A DNA stretch of 26,466 nt, from positions 1-26,466 of IMG/VR virus record IMGVR_UViG_3300024343_000100; one strand, 5' to 3'. The notes below the pieces were generated by a model. That model was not told the DNA's origin and made no database searches. It saw only the letters and a program-made list of their open reading frames with translations. Positions 20,943 to 26,466 of the stretch are shown piece after piece. The translations under genes were made by a program, and so were the position numbers. The stretch is from a virus. How positions within the stretch are numbered: the stretch's first letter is position 1; each line of letters opens with the position of its first letter.

Positions 20943-21838
20943 ACTTTCTCTTTTATTTTGTGTAATATGTTTTCCCCTTCGATTGAGAATCCCACATTGT
21001 TAGGAACTGACCTCATTCGTATTGGGTGGTCTAAACTTGTTGGTCTTCCACCAGTATCCACATCTTTCACTTTTCTAATGTGTATCATAGAGAACATCCA
21101 ATCAGTAGCGTGTTGAATATAACGATGTATCACAAGGAAGTCATCTGCTCTATTAACAAACTTACCTCCTCCTTCTACATCACTTGCCATCGGTGGTACT
21201 GGGTGTCCTGCGTACTCGTGTTTATCATTATGTGCTTTTCTAAGAGCATCGGTAGAAGCGTGGGTGTTTAACCATATACTTACTTTTCGTGTCTTACAAA
21301 AGATTCGCATCTCAGTAGTTGCTTGATAGTCGTATTCGTGTCCACCTACACCTTTTAAGATGTCTTTGTCCTTTACGAGCGAGTTGTATGGGTCAATCAA
21401 GAACCCATCATAATTCCAAGCATCTTTAATCTGCCCTGCTAAATCTAAAAGTTTTCTATAAGTATATAACTCATTTGCATCGATAATTTTAAAGTGGTCA
21501 TCTAACCAAGATAATCTTTCGAGCATTGTATCCTCTGAGATTTTATTGATAGGCAACCCCTCTAAATACTCAACCATCTTTCTAAGAATGGAGTATGCTT
21601 CATTTTCACTTGAGAACACCAACCATCTTAAATCGTGTCTCTTTGAGTAAGCCAACATCATATAAAGAATCACCGTAGTCTTTCCGACATTAGCGTGTCC
21701 TAATATAACATTGAAGTTACTTGGTTTAAATCTAAAGTGTTCATCAATATCAGGAATACCAAGTCCAAGTCCTTCTTTGAACTCTCCTTTCCTAATAGCG
21801 TTTAGTTTTGATATTTGGTCTTTTACTTTGATAATCAT
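20939..21838 (-). CDS. DnaB-like replicative helicase, C-terminal domain only
   Basis: 299 residues with a RecA/DnaB fold: Walker A GHANVGKTT (47-55), SSENE (76-80), Walker B DGFLIDPYN (144-152), WLNTHAST (189-196) and VEGGGKFVNRADDFLVIHR (221-239) with a likely arginine-finger region. The N-terminal DnaB and primase domains are absent, so it may need a host loader or primase. Its ATG is 7 bases after a terminator U tract, and I see no promoter, so expression probably depends on readthrough. Confidence 0.85.
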   Translation of the reverse strand: MIIKVKDQISKLNAIRKGEFKEGLGLGIPDIDEHFRFKPSNFNVILGHANVGKTTVILYMMLAYSKRHDLRWLVFSSENEAYSILRKMVEYLEGLPINKISEDTMLERLSWLDDHFKIIDANELYTYRKLLDLAGQIKDAWNYDGFLIDPYNSLVKDKDILKGVGGHEYDYQATTEMRIFCKTRKVSIWLNTHASTDALRKAHNDKHEYAGHPVPPMASDVEGGGKFVNRADDFLVIHRYIQHATDWMFSMIHIRKVKDVDTGGRPTSLDHPIRMRSVPNNVGFSIEGENILHKIKEKV

Positions 21839-21844
21839 CTGTCA

Positions 21845-21869
21845 AATAATAAAGGGGGCAAAAGCCCCC
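21845..21869 (-). terminator. Intrinsic terminator between SSB-like gene and helicase
   Basis: Minus strand GGGGGC / GCCCCC with a TTTT loop (21869-21854), followed by TTTATTATT. The hairpin begins 7 bases after the stop of the 89-aa gene, so a terminating ribosome could cover its first arm and allow readthrough into the helicase. Confidence 0.82.
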
Positions 21870-21875
21870 AGTTAG

Positions 21876-22145
21876 TTAAAATGGTAAATCATCATTCGCT
21901 CTGTCAGGCGAGTGTTGAGATGTTGTTACCTCTTTGTTTGGTTTCCAAGTAGAATAACCCACATAGAATCCTCCCTTTTTGGATTTAAGAACATCCATAT
22001 TTAACCATCCATTGTTTTCTTTTATGAGTCCCTCTTTATCTCTTAGGAACTGAGCGAAGTCAGATACCTTGATTGATAATTTAGTTACTACGAAATCCTG
22101 AGGTGCTTCTTTTGCAAATACACCATTTACTAATTCACTTGCCAT
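21876..22145 (-). CDS. SSB-like protein with DDLPF tail
   Basis: 89 residues. The core (FVVTKLSIKVSDFAQFL, then GWLNMDVLKSKKGGFYVGY) is beta-rich. The end, SPDRANDDLPF, copies the acidic DD.PF tip by which single-stranded DNA-binding proteins recruit replication partners. It is not a full SSB domain of the usual length, but location in the replication operon fits. TAATG overlap with the 45-aa gene. Confidence 0.62.
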   Translation of the reverse strand: MASELVNGVFAKEAPQDFVVTKLSIKVSDFAQFLRDKEGLIKENNGWLNMDVLKSKKGGFYVGYSTWKPNKEVTTSQHSPDRANDDLPF

Positions 22146-22282
22146 TATTTCATTAAGTCTTTTAAGTTGTTTTTATCTACTCCTTCTTTGTTTAATTTAA
22201 TCCCCAATGATTGGAGAACTCTTTTAATATCTTCAATGGAATTAATCTTATCCCAGTCGAACTCGTGTGAATGATTATCCAT
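22145..22282 (-). CDS. Small hypothetical protein
   Basis: 45 residues from ATG 22282 (MDNHSHEFDWDKIN...DLMK), which overlaps the previous stop by 8 bases; an in-frame ATG 16 codons earlier would overlap by 56 bases and is less likely. FDWDKINSIEDIKRVLQSLG looks like a helix pair common in phage replication modules. Confidence 0.6.
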   Translation of the reverse strand: MDNHSHEFDWDKINSIEDIKRVLQSLGIKLNKEGVDKNNLKDLMK

Positions 22283-22646
22283 TGTGTACGAATGTAATAA
22301 ATTGTCTCGCAGTTTGTAAAACATCATCAATGCTTGTTTGGTATCCAGCGTGATAGTCTACCGCAGCTTTTAACATTGATTGTCTAATGATGTAGGTTTG
22401 TACATCTTCCTTTTGTTGAGGTGCTGGTGTGAATGTTTGCTCTTCACGAACTAACTTTCCAGTTCCGTACTTCTCATTCTTCTCATAGGTAATGTCTTGA
22501 CCTACACTTCTCTTAAACTCTCCTTTAGCTAAGAACTGAAGCGACTCTCCGTTCGCCATAGTTACTTGATACTTTTGGAAAGTGTTTTGTCCGTTGCTCC
22601 ACACACCTTTAGGCTCTATGTGTGTAATTTTACTTGTTAAATTCAT
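22275..22646 (-). CDS. OB-fold/SSB-like phage protein (putative)
   Basis: 123 residues. The N-terminal ~65 residues are beta-rich (KYQVTMANGESLQFLAKGE, IGQ-type turn, DITYEKNEKYGTGKL) like an OB fold. After a Pro/Gln linker comes YIIRQSMLKAAVDYH and a final helix (DDVLQTARQFITFV). This layout is frequent in phage single-strand DNA-binding or recombination proteins. It precedes the DDLPF protein, so both may coat DNA. Confidence 0.6.
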   Translation of the reverse strand: MNLTSKITHIEPKGVWSNGQNTFQKYQVTMANGESLQFLAKGEFKRSVGQDITYEKNEKYGTGKLVREEQTFTPAPQQKEDVQTYIIRQSMLKAAVDYHAGYQTSIDDVLQTARQFITFVHNG

Positions 22647-22791
22647 CTCTTTGGTTTTGATTAAAAATTTCGATTTGTGCGTTTAGTAAGTCTATTAACT
22701 CCTCTCTGTATTTGAGTGTCGTTTCGAGTTCTTCAATCCTTCTCTGAAGGGCATCTACTCGTGCGTTTAGATAATCAACCTTGAATTCCAT
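22630..22791 (-). CDS. Small coiled-coil protein
   Basis: 53 residues, mostly one heptad-patterned coiled coil (VDYLNARVDALQRRIEELE). Its start overlaps the 40-aa gene upstream by 17 bases and its end overlaps the 123-aa gene by 17 bases. Function unknown. Confidence 0.55.
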   Translation of the reverse strand: MEFKVDYLNARVDALQRRIEELETTLKYREELIDLLNAQIEIFNQNQRDEFNK

Positions 22792-22897
22792 AGTTTCTCA
22801 GGGCTTCAAGTTGTACCTTAACGAGTGCAAGTTCTCTTTCGTGGTAGTCTTCGCTCCACTCCAGTTGTTTGATTTTTTCTTTGATTAAGTCTTCCAT
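22775..22897 (-). CDS. Small charged helical protein, first gene of operon
   Basis: 40 residues (MEDLIKEKIKQLEWSEDYH...LRNYGIQG), helical. First gene after the promoter at 22925-22954 (leader ~25 bases). Function unknown. Confidence 0.55.
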   Translation of the reverse strand: MEDLIKEKIKQLEWSEDYHERELALVKVQLEALRNYGIQG

Positions 22898-22924
22898 TTG
22901 TCTATTAATTGGTTTAACAATATC

Positions 22925-22954
22925 CAAATATATAAAACTTTTTTATATCAACAA
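22925..22954 (-). promoter_or_regulatory. Bacteroidota housekeeping-type promoter for SSB-like operon
   Basis: Minus strand TTG (22954-22952), 19-base spacer, TATATTTG (22932-22925). It lies between the terminator at 22963-22996 and the 40-aa gene, starting a new unit. Confidence 0.72.
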
Positions 22955-22962
22955 CATATGTG

Positions 22963-22996
22963 CAAAAAAAAAGAGATGCTTTTTCAAACACCTCCT
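22963..22996 (-). terminator. Intrinsic terminator after NinG-like gene
   Basis: Minus strand 8-bp stem AGGAGGTG / CATCTCTT (two G-U pairs), 10-base loop, then nine T. It ends the two-gene NinG unit. Confidence 0.7.
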
Positions 22997-23056
22997 TTTC
23001 CAAGACAGAATAGATAGACAAATATCAACTCCTCAAATATAAGTATATATGTCGAA

Positions 23057-23449
23057 TTATGTTTTTAATCGCATTAGTTTTTGCTTATATAACTCAATCA
23101 TTTCCCTTAGTTCGTAATCAGAAAACTTTACCACCTCTCTGGAGCGTTGTAGTAATTCATCAGCCTTTCCTTCTCCGTATGTTTTATCTATCCACTTAGC
23201 AAATAAGTATTGTTGTCCATACTGCATTACATTACATCCATAACATTGTGGAGCAACATTCTCTTCATCCCATCTTGTAGCGTAGTGCTTACGAGATATA
23301 AAGTGTCCGTTTTGAATCTTAGATATGTCGTAAACCCTTCCACAAGTAACACACTCAACATTCCCGTTCTTAGAATACTTTGTTCTAATGTACTTAGAGA
23401 AGATTGTATCAAGATTCGTTACAAGTGTGCTTCGTTTAGCTTTTCGCAT
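23057..23449 (-). CDS. NinG/Rap-like recombination nuclease
   Basis: 130 residues. CVTCGRVY (Cys33, Cys36), IQNGHFISRKHYATRW (His49, His55) and ENVAPQCYGCNVMQYG (Cys69, Cys72) reproduce the lambda NinG/Rap zinc-HNH core, followed by a helical C-terminus with YGEGKADEL. NinG promotes branch migration or resolution in phage recombination. It overlaps the preceding gene by 14 bases and is followed by a terminator after a 60-base gap. Confidence 0.85.
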   Translation of the reverse strand: MRKAKRSTLVTNLDTIFSKYIRTKYSKNGNVECVTCGRVYDISKIQNGHFISRKHYATRWDEENVAPQCYGCNVMQYGQQYLFAKWIDKTYGEGKADELLQRSREVVKFSDYELREMIELYKQKLMRLKT

Positions 23450-23702
23450 CGTATCTTGGTTCTCGTGGATTATCTTGGTGTTGTAAAAACATTTCCCCTA
23501 TGTATGGGTCTACTTCTTTAATCGCTCTAAAGATAACCCTTGAGTTCTTCTTAGCTTCTTCTCGTTCGGATTTAGTAGAATCACTTCCAAGTTCGGTGTA
23601 CATAAAAGCGTTTATCTCTAAAAGTTTGTCTACCCTATCTTTGATTGATAAGTTAAAGTCTCTTGCTACATTGAAAACATATTCTTTAAAATCTTGCTCC
23701 AT
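23436..23702 (-). CDS. Small conserved phage protein upstream of NinG
   Basis: 88 residues from ATG 23702; a TTG start further up would sit on the -7 box. Helical, with NAFMYTELGSDSTKSEREEAKKNSRVIF and GEMFLQHQD, a pattern I recall from phage early regions. Role unknown. Confidence 0.65.
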   Translation of the reverse strand: MEQDFKEYVFNVARDFNLSIKDRVDKLLEINAFMYTELGSDSTKSEREEAKKNSRVIFRAIKEVDPYIGEMFLQHQDNPREPRYDAKS

Positions 23703-23723
23703 AATTTTTTTATTGGTTACACA

Positions 23724-23731
23724 CAAATATA
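23724..23731 (-). promoter_or_regulatory. Likely -7 box of promoter for NinG unit
   Basis: Minus strand TATATTTG, 21 bases before ATG 23702. No good TTTG is found 19 bases upstream, so it may be weak or need an activator; paired repeats lie 34-71 bases upstream. Confidence 0.5.
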
Positions 23732-23764
23732 TAAAAAGTTTTCTTATGTTTGTATCCCCAAGAT

Positions 23765-23802
23765 GATGGAAGACTTCAGTAACCTAATAAAGATGGAAGA
23801 CT
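23765..23802. repeat. Direct repeat pair GATGGAAGACT
   Basis: Two exact 11-bp copies at 23765-23775 and 23792-23802 (27 bases apart) in the gap between lysis and DNA-metabolism genes. Possible regulator binding site upstream of the 23724 promoter, or origin element. Confidence 0.6.
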
Positions 23803-23822
23803 GTTGGAACAGATAATTGGAA

Positions 23823-23902
23823 AATTTCTTTTTCTTAGGGGCTTTTTCTTTCTTTTCTTTTTATTTTCTTTAACTTCTTTTGTTTTTCTTTTCTTTCTTT
23901 TA
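23823..23902. other. Pyrimidine-rich tract (plus strand) after the spanin gene
   Basis: About 80 bases nearly all T and C on the plus strand, so almost pure A/G in the minus-strand mRNA. It fills most of the 197-base gap 23703-23899, the longest in the window without a gene. No clear terminator hairpin. It may be a 3' leader, a DNA-unwinding element or a weak-duplex origin segment. Confidence 0.5.
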
Positions 23903-24352
23903 AAACAAACTAAACTTACTTAGAATAGTTCTTAATAATACAAAGAACACTACAACAAAGAAAATAGGATATAACGCTTTATAATCAAAAGACTTTTCCT
24001 TCTCAAACAACTTCTCTTTAGTTTTCTCTACCACAACTGAATCTTTAACGATTTCTTTAAATTCGTTTAGATGCGTTCTAAGAGACTCTTTCTTCTTTCG
24101 TATAGTTACACTCTTAGCGTTAGAGAAAGTGCTTTCTACACCATTTAAAATAACCGATATAGGCTTTAAGGAGTCTTTTTGTTCTACTATGATTTCGTAA
24201 GTATCAGAATCGTACTTAATCGAATCTTGCTTAACCACTTTTGTAATGGTTGAGACTTCTGTTTTAATATCTTGGGAAACTTTTGTAGTACGCTTTTTGA
24301 CCGAGCAAGAAACGAACAATAAACTACATAACAGTATAGACAGTCTTCCCAT
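23900..24352 (-). CDS. Unimolecular spanin candidate (lipoprotein plus C-terminal membrane helix)
   Basis: 150 residues. The N-terminus is a lipoprotein signal (MGRLSILLCSLLFVSC, lipobox LFVSC, Cys16). A charged, mainly beta and then helical ectodomain (17-125) is followed by one transmembrane helix (ALYPIFFVVVFFVLL, about 126-140) and a short tail. An outer-membrane lipid anchor joined to an inner-membrane helix is the defining layout of u-spanins such as T1 gp11, which fuse both membranes in the last step of lysis. It follows and overlaps the endolysin gene by 29 bases. A simple membrane lipoprotein is the alternative. Confidence 0.7.
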   Translation of the reverse strand: MGRLSILLCSLLFVSCSVKKRTTKVSQDIKTEVSTITKVVKQDSIKYDSDTYEIIVEQKDSLKPISVILNGVESTFSNAKSVTIRKKKESLRTHLNEFKEIVKDSVVVEKTKEKLFEKEKSFDYKALYPIFFVVVFFVLLRTILSKFSLF

Positions 24353-24782
24353 TTTTCTTAGATGCTTTTAAAACTCGTTTTCTATTCTCACTCTCACTAA
24401 CATACGAGATATGTACCCAATCAGGATTTGAGTTATTACCAAACTCCCAAATGAGTTGGTCAAAGTCTAAATTCTCTCTAATCCAATCAAACATCTGTTT
24501 GTTACTTACACCTCCTAAAGTATCATCTATATCTATGGCTCTACCTTGAGTGTGTTGTGAACCTGAAGCACCTCCAATAGCTTTGTTTAACTTCTGAGAC
24601 CTAAAGAATGAGTTAATAGCAATAGGAACTCCAAAGTGTTCTCTAAGTGGCTCAAATACCTTCTCAGCTAAAACTTGCATATTCTGTAACTGATACGCAT
24701 CAGGCTCATTGTTGATTCCTTTACGAACCGCAGTCTGACTCTGTGTAGCCTCTTTGTAAGATATGTGTTTAGATACTTTCAT
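24324..24782 (-). CDS. Endolysin, M15-type peptidase
   Basis: 152 residues. Zinc ligands His77 in SGSQHTQG, Asp84 in RAIDID and His124 in PDWVHISY give the M15 (D-Ala-D-Ala carboxypeptidase/VanY) pattern, with NSFFRSQKLNKAIGG before them. It would cut peptidoglycan cross-links in lysis. It has no signal peptide, so it needs a holin; the membrane proteins just upstream are candidates. Its leader has tandem repeats at 24795-24816. Confidence 0.87.
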   Translation of the reverse strand: MKVSKHISYKEATQSQTAVRKGINNEPDAYQLQNMQVLAEKVFEPLREHFGVPIAINSFFRSQKLNKAIGGASGSQHTQGRAIDIDDTLGGVSNKQMFDWIRENLDFDQLIWEFGNNSNPDWVHISYVSESENRKRVLKASKKNGKTVYTVM

Positions 24783-24794
24783 AAATCGTTAAAC

Positions 24795-24816
24795 AATGTA
24801 ATTACAATGTGATTAC
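24795..24816. repeat. Tandem 11-bp repeat before endolysin
   Basis: AATGTAATTAC is followed at once by AATGTGATTAC (one mismatch); it contains the palindrome TGTAATTACA and the stop of the holin-like gene. Possible regulatory site or slippage product. Confidence 0.45.
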
Positions 24817-25031
24817 AGACTCTTATCTTGGTTTTTCTTGATTAGTGCCTTGATACCGCTCTTTAAGTCATCAGGGGCTAAGAACAAAGCAAGTGAGATA
24901 AGCAACATACCAAAGAATATAGTAGCACCACCATCTTTCTCAAGCAAGTAGTAGAAGTTACCTATTAGTAGCATAAAGCCTAATATGGTAGTCGTTATTC
25001 CTTCTTTAAAGTTCTTTTCTAATCCGCTCAT
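24813..25031 (-). CDS. Putative holin (two membrane helices)
   Basis: 72 residues. A charged N-terminus, helix 1 (ITTTILGFMLLIGNFYYLL, about 12-30), a short charged turn (EKDGG), helix 2 (TIFFGMLLISLALFLA, about 37-52) and a basic tail (KKNQDKSL) fit a class II-like holin. It is next to the endolysin. Could alternatively be an accessory membrane protein. Confidence 0.62.
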   Translation of the reverse strand: MSGLEKNFKEGITTTILGFMLLIGNFYYLLEKDGGATIFFGMLLISLALFLAPDDLKSGIKALIKKNQDKSL

Positions 25032-25066
25032 TTTACTATGTTTTTATCCTTGTGCAAAAAATGCAC

Positions 25067-25345
25067 TTACCTATCTTTCTTTAGTTGGTCTAAGTCTTTT
25101 AGTATTCTTTCTCTGTGTAGCTTGTAGTCCAGTATCTCGTTCTCTAAGGTTCGGATGTCTGGAAACACATAGGTGTTTTGATTGTATCTTAGTGACTTTG
25201 TTTCATTCTCAAGGTCAGCTATCCTCTTCTCAAGTTTGGTATAAAGCAATACCGCTCCACCTACCACAATGACAATCTGAATAAGCCTTTTGATGTTTAT
25301 ACTCAATGAAGAGTCATCACTTAGCTTTGGCAGATTCTCACCCAT
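25067..25345 (-). CDS. Membrane-anchored coiled-coil protein of lysis region
   Basis: 92 residues. One transmembrane helix (LIQIVIVVGGAVLLY, about 21-35) is followed by a long coiled coil (KLEKRIADLENETKSLR and LENEILDYKLHRERILKDLDQL). This resembles a small inner-membrane accessory or i-spanin-like protein, but no partner o-spanin is needed if the 150-aa protein is a u-spanin. Role unsettled. Confidence 0.6.
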   Translation of the reverse strand: MGENLPKLSDDSSLSINIKRLIQIVIVVGGAVLLYTKLEKRIADLENETKSLRYNQNTYVFPDIRTLENEILDYKLHRERILKDLDQLKKDR

Positions 25346-25511
25346 TCTTTATCTTTCTCTTAACGAAGTAAAACACCTCTTTGCCTATAAGACCGAATAG
25401 ACCACCTATAAAACCAACTGCGGCAGCTTGTAATAAGCCCATTAACTCAATGGTAGTAGCAGCAGTTAAAATGTATCCACCTATGAAAGAAATCTTGTTG
25501 TCGATTGCCAT
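25338..25511 (-). CDS. Small membrane protein (holin-like)
   Basis: 57 residues. Residues 8-24 (SFIGGYILTAATTIELM) and 26-44 (LLQAAAVGFIGGLFGLIGK) are hydrophobic, glycine- and alanine-rich, followed by a basic tail (FVKRKIKNG), as in many Bacteroidota phage lysis-region proteins. It overlaps the next ATG by 8 bases. Alternative holin or antiholin candidate. Confidence 0.6.
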   Translation of the reverse strand: MAIDNKISFIGGYILTAATTIELMGLLQAAAVGFIGGLFGLIGKEVFYFVKRKIKNG

Positions 25512-25533
25512 TGTATTCTTATTAAGGTCTTAA

Positions 25534-25549
25534 GGGAGCCTAAGCTCCC
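25534..25549 (-). terminator. Hairpin with poor U tract between fibre-associated and lysis genes
   Basis: Perfect 6-bp stem GGGAGC / GCTCCC, loop TTAG on the minus strand, followed by TTAAGACC. The short T run suggests a weak terminator or an mRNA-processing/stability hairpin after the 133-aa gene. Confidence 0.45.
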
Positions 25550-25564
25550 GATTGACCGATTTTA

Positions 25565-25966
25565 TTAAACTACTTCTTCAGGTAATGCGAAAGACCATCC
25601 TGCGAATGTGTGTACTCCACCTCCTGATGGAATAACCTCATTCTCTACCCATCCTTCAGGGAAAGCTACTTCGCTAACCTCAGCAGAGATTAACTCGCCT
25701 TCTTCGGAATATACCGCTTCAGATAAAATGTTGGTGATTTCTTTTACTACCCATAGTACATCTACGGAGTACTTGTCAGATACGATAGGAGCGACCAACT
25801 CGTTTCCTTCTTCATCGTATTCTCCTTGTACCTTTACGATATGACCAAGTTCTACGATAGTGTGTGAGTGAGTAGGTTGTTTTTCTTCGTTTAGACCAAG
25901 TCCTTCAATTAATGCTTGAGCATCTTCTTTGGAAGAAAAAGCGTATTTTTTAAATATATGTGACAT
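25565..25966 (-). CDS. Conserved phage protein next to tail appendage gene
   Basis: 133 residues. HTIVELGHIVKVQGEYDEEGNE, DKYSVDVLWVVKE and a C-terminal SGGGVHTFAGWSF are characteristic of small proteins that follow tail fibre genes in marine and Bacteroidota phages, in my memory. Function unknown; a fibre chaperone or small fibre-associated protein are inferences. It starts 2 bases after the appendage gene stop. Confidence 0.62.
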   Translation of the reverse strand: MSHIFKKYAFSSKEDAQALIEGLGLNEEKQPTHSHTIVELGHIVKVQGEYDEEGNELVAPIVSDKYSVDVLWVVKEITNILSEAVYSEEGELISAEVSEVAFPEGWVENEVIPSGGGVHTFAGWSFALPEEVV

Positions 25967-25968
25967 AG

Positions 25969-26466
25969 TTATAAAGATGTTAGTGCTGCTAATTCAGCGT
26001 TAGATAATCTTGTGTCGTATAGTTGGATTTTTGAAACACCACCAGATAATTCGTTGCTTCCGAGTATATCATTACCTACGGTTAATTTAATCAACTCTAA
26101 GTTAAAAGCTACACTTGCAGAAGTGTTTTGACCCACAAGAACTCCATCAACATAAAAAGTAAGGTCTGAATCGGCATATGCAATAGCATACTTATGATTC
26201 CCGTTAGTTAGGTTGGTTTTATTTACATCTCTAAGAGCCCCACTATTAGCTCTAATACGAGCAATAAAAGTTGTTCCGTTGATAATCGAAGCAACAAAGT
26301 TGACTGATGTGCCGCTGCTTATTGTCGATACGAGTCTAAAACCAGTAGATATACTCTCTACATTAAATTCACCATAAATAGTACCTTCAGTCTGTCCGAT
26401 AATACCACTTGGAACTGTCTGAGAAGCGACCTCAGCAACCCTTGTAACAGAAGAACCACTCGTAGG
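25969..26466 (-). CDS. Tail appendage protein, lectin-like C-terminal domain (partial)
   Basis: C-terminal 165 residues; the N-terminus lies beyond the right edge. The segment PTSGSSVTRVAE precedes a beta-rich jelly roll of LamG/concanavalin type: GTIYGEFNV, GFRLVST, FIARIRANSG, HKYAIAYADSDLTFYVDGVLVG, VGNDILGS and the closing GGVSKIQLYDTRLSNAELAAL. The last pattern (GG.....LYD..LS.AELAAL) is typical of these sugar-binding domains in phage fibres and suggests host-surface recognition. Confidence 0.78.
   Translation of the reverse strand, partial: PTSGSSVTRVAEVASQTVPSGIIGQTEGTIYGEFNVESISTGFRLVSTISSGTSVNFVASIINGTTFIARIRANSGALRDVNKTNLTNGNHKYAIAYADSDLTFYVDGVLVGQNTSASVAFNLELIKLTVGNDILGSNELSGGVSKIQLYDTRLSNAELAALTSL

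Noticed and set aside
22963-23041. Possible small RNA from a TATATTTG box at 23041-23034 to the terminator at 22963-22996
   Set aside because: No TTTG at the -33 position and the box could be chance in AT-rich DNA; not strong enough to call.
23764-23817. Plus-strand 17-codon frame (starting ATG ATG GAA) after a TATGTTTG box
   Set aside because: Very short, no -33 element at the right distance, and all other genes are on the minus strand; kept only as part of the gap finding.
25052-25066. Hairpin GTGCA / TGCAC between two lysis-region genes
   Set aside because: Five-base stem with no T run on the minus strand; not a credible terminator.
1-26466. tRNA genes, CRISPR arrays, integrase, insertion sequences
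   Set aside because: Nothing resembling cloverleaf genes, spaced repeats, recombinases or transposases was seen, though no dedicated search could be run.

Overview
This window is part of the genome of a tailed (siphovirus-like) phage infecting a member of the Bacteroidota, probably a flavobacterium-like host. The reasons: the DNA is AT-rich; genes are tightly packed with ATGA and TAATG overlaps; almost no start codon has a Shine-Dalgarno sequence, most having an A-rich leader instead; several gaps carry the Bacteroidota housekeeping promoter (TTTG, 19 bases, TAnnTTTG); and many proteins look like families common in Bacteroidota phages. Every convincing gene lies on the minus strand, so transcription runs from the right edge to the left edge. 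I saw no integrase, repressor, tRNA or CRISPR array, but the window is incomplete at both ends.

In transcription order: (1) 26.47-25.5 kb, the C-terminus of a lectin-like tail appendage protein and a small partner. (2) 25.5-23.9 kb, lysis: small membrane proteins including a holin candidate, an M15 peptidase endolysin and a likely single-molecule spanin. (3) 23.9-18.6 kb, DNA metabolism: NinG-like nuclease, SSB-like proteins, a DnaB-type helicase without a primase domain, a sigma-like protein, two PD-(D/E)XK-like proteins, a DUF3310 protein and many small proteins. (4) 18.6-14.85 kb, a second accessory/replication operon: small membrane and zinc-finger proteins, a RecE-like nuclease, HNH, a DnaA-domain-IV-like protein, an orphan adenine methyltransferase and a two-repeat NUMOD1-like protein. 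(5) 14.7-13.2 kb, terminase small and large subunits, then a small membrane protein with its own promoter and terminator. (6) 13-0 kb, virion genes: frameshifted tail chaperone, neck/terminator proteins, two large tail proteins, tape measure, capsid protease, jelly-roll-like protein, paired helical proteins, scaffold, major capsid, tail tube, a beta-rich protein and the portal.

The most notable signals are these. (a) Five sites share an unusual two-part leader motif (AAAA, 14 bases, CGTT). Four of them place the start codon exactly 8 bases downstream, and two follow intrinsic terminators closely. It looks like a phage late promoter and differs from the TAnnTTTG promoters, which occur only upstream of terminase/replication genes and the small membrane gene; the sigma-like gene at 20275-20751 is a candidate regulator. 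(b) A T9 slippery run gives a -1 frameshift in the tail chaperone, and the shifted frame ends in an ATGA overlap with the next gene. (c) Tail genes precede head genes and the portal comes last, an order roughly the reverse of the usual one. (d) A tiny open frame ends inside the hairpin of the terminator in front of the terminase genes. About a dozen short genes, many coupled by overlapping stop and start codons, were found by reading the gaps.
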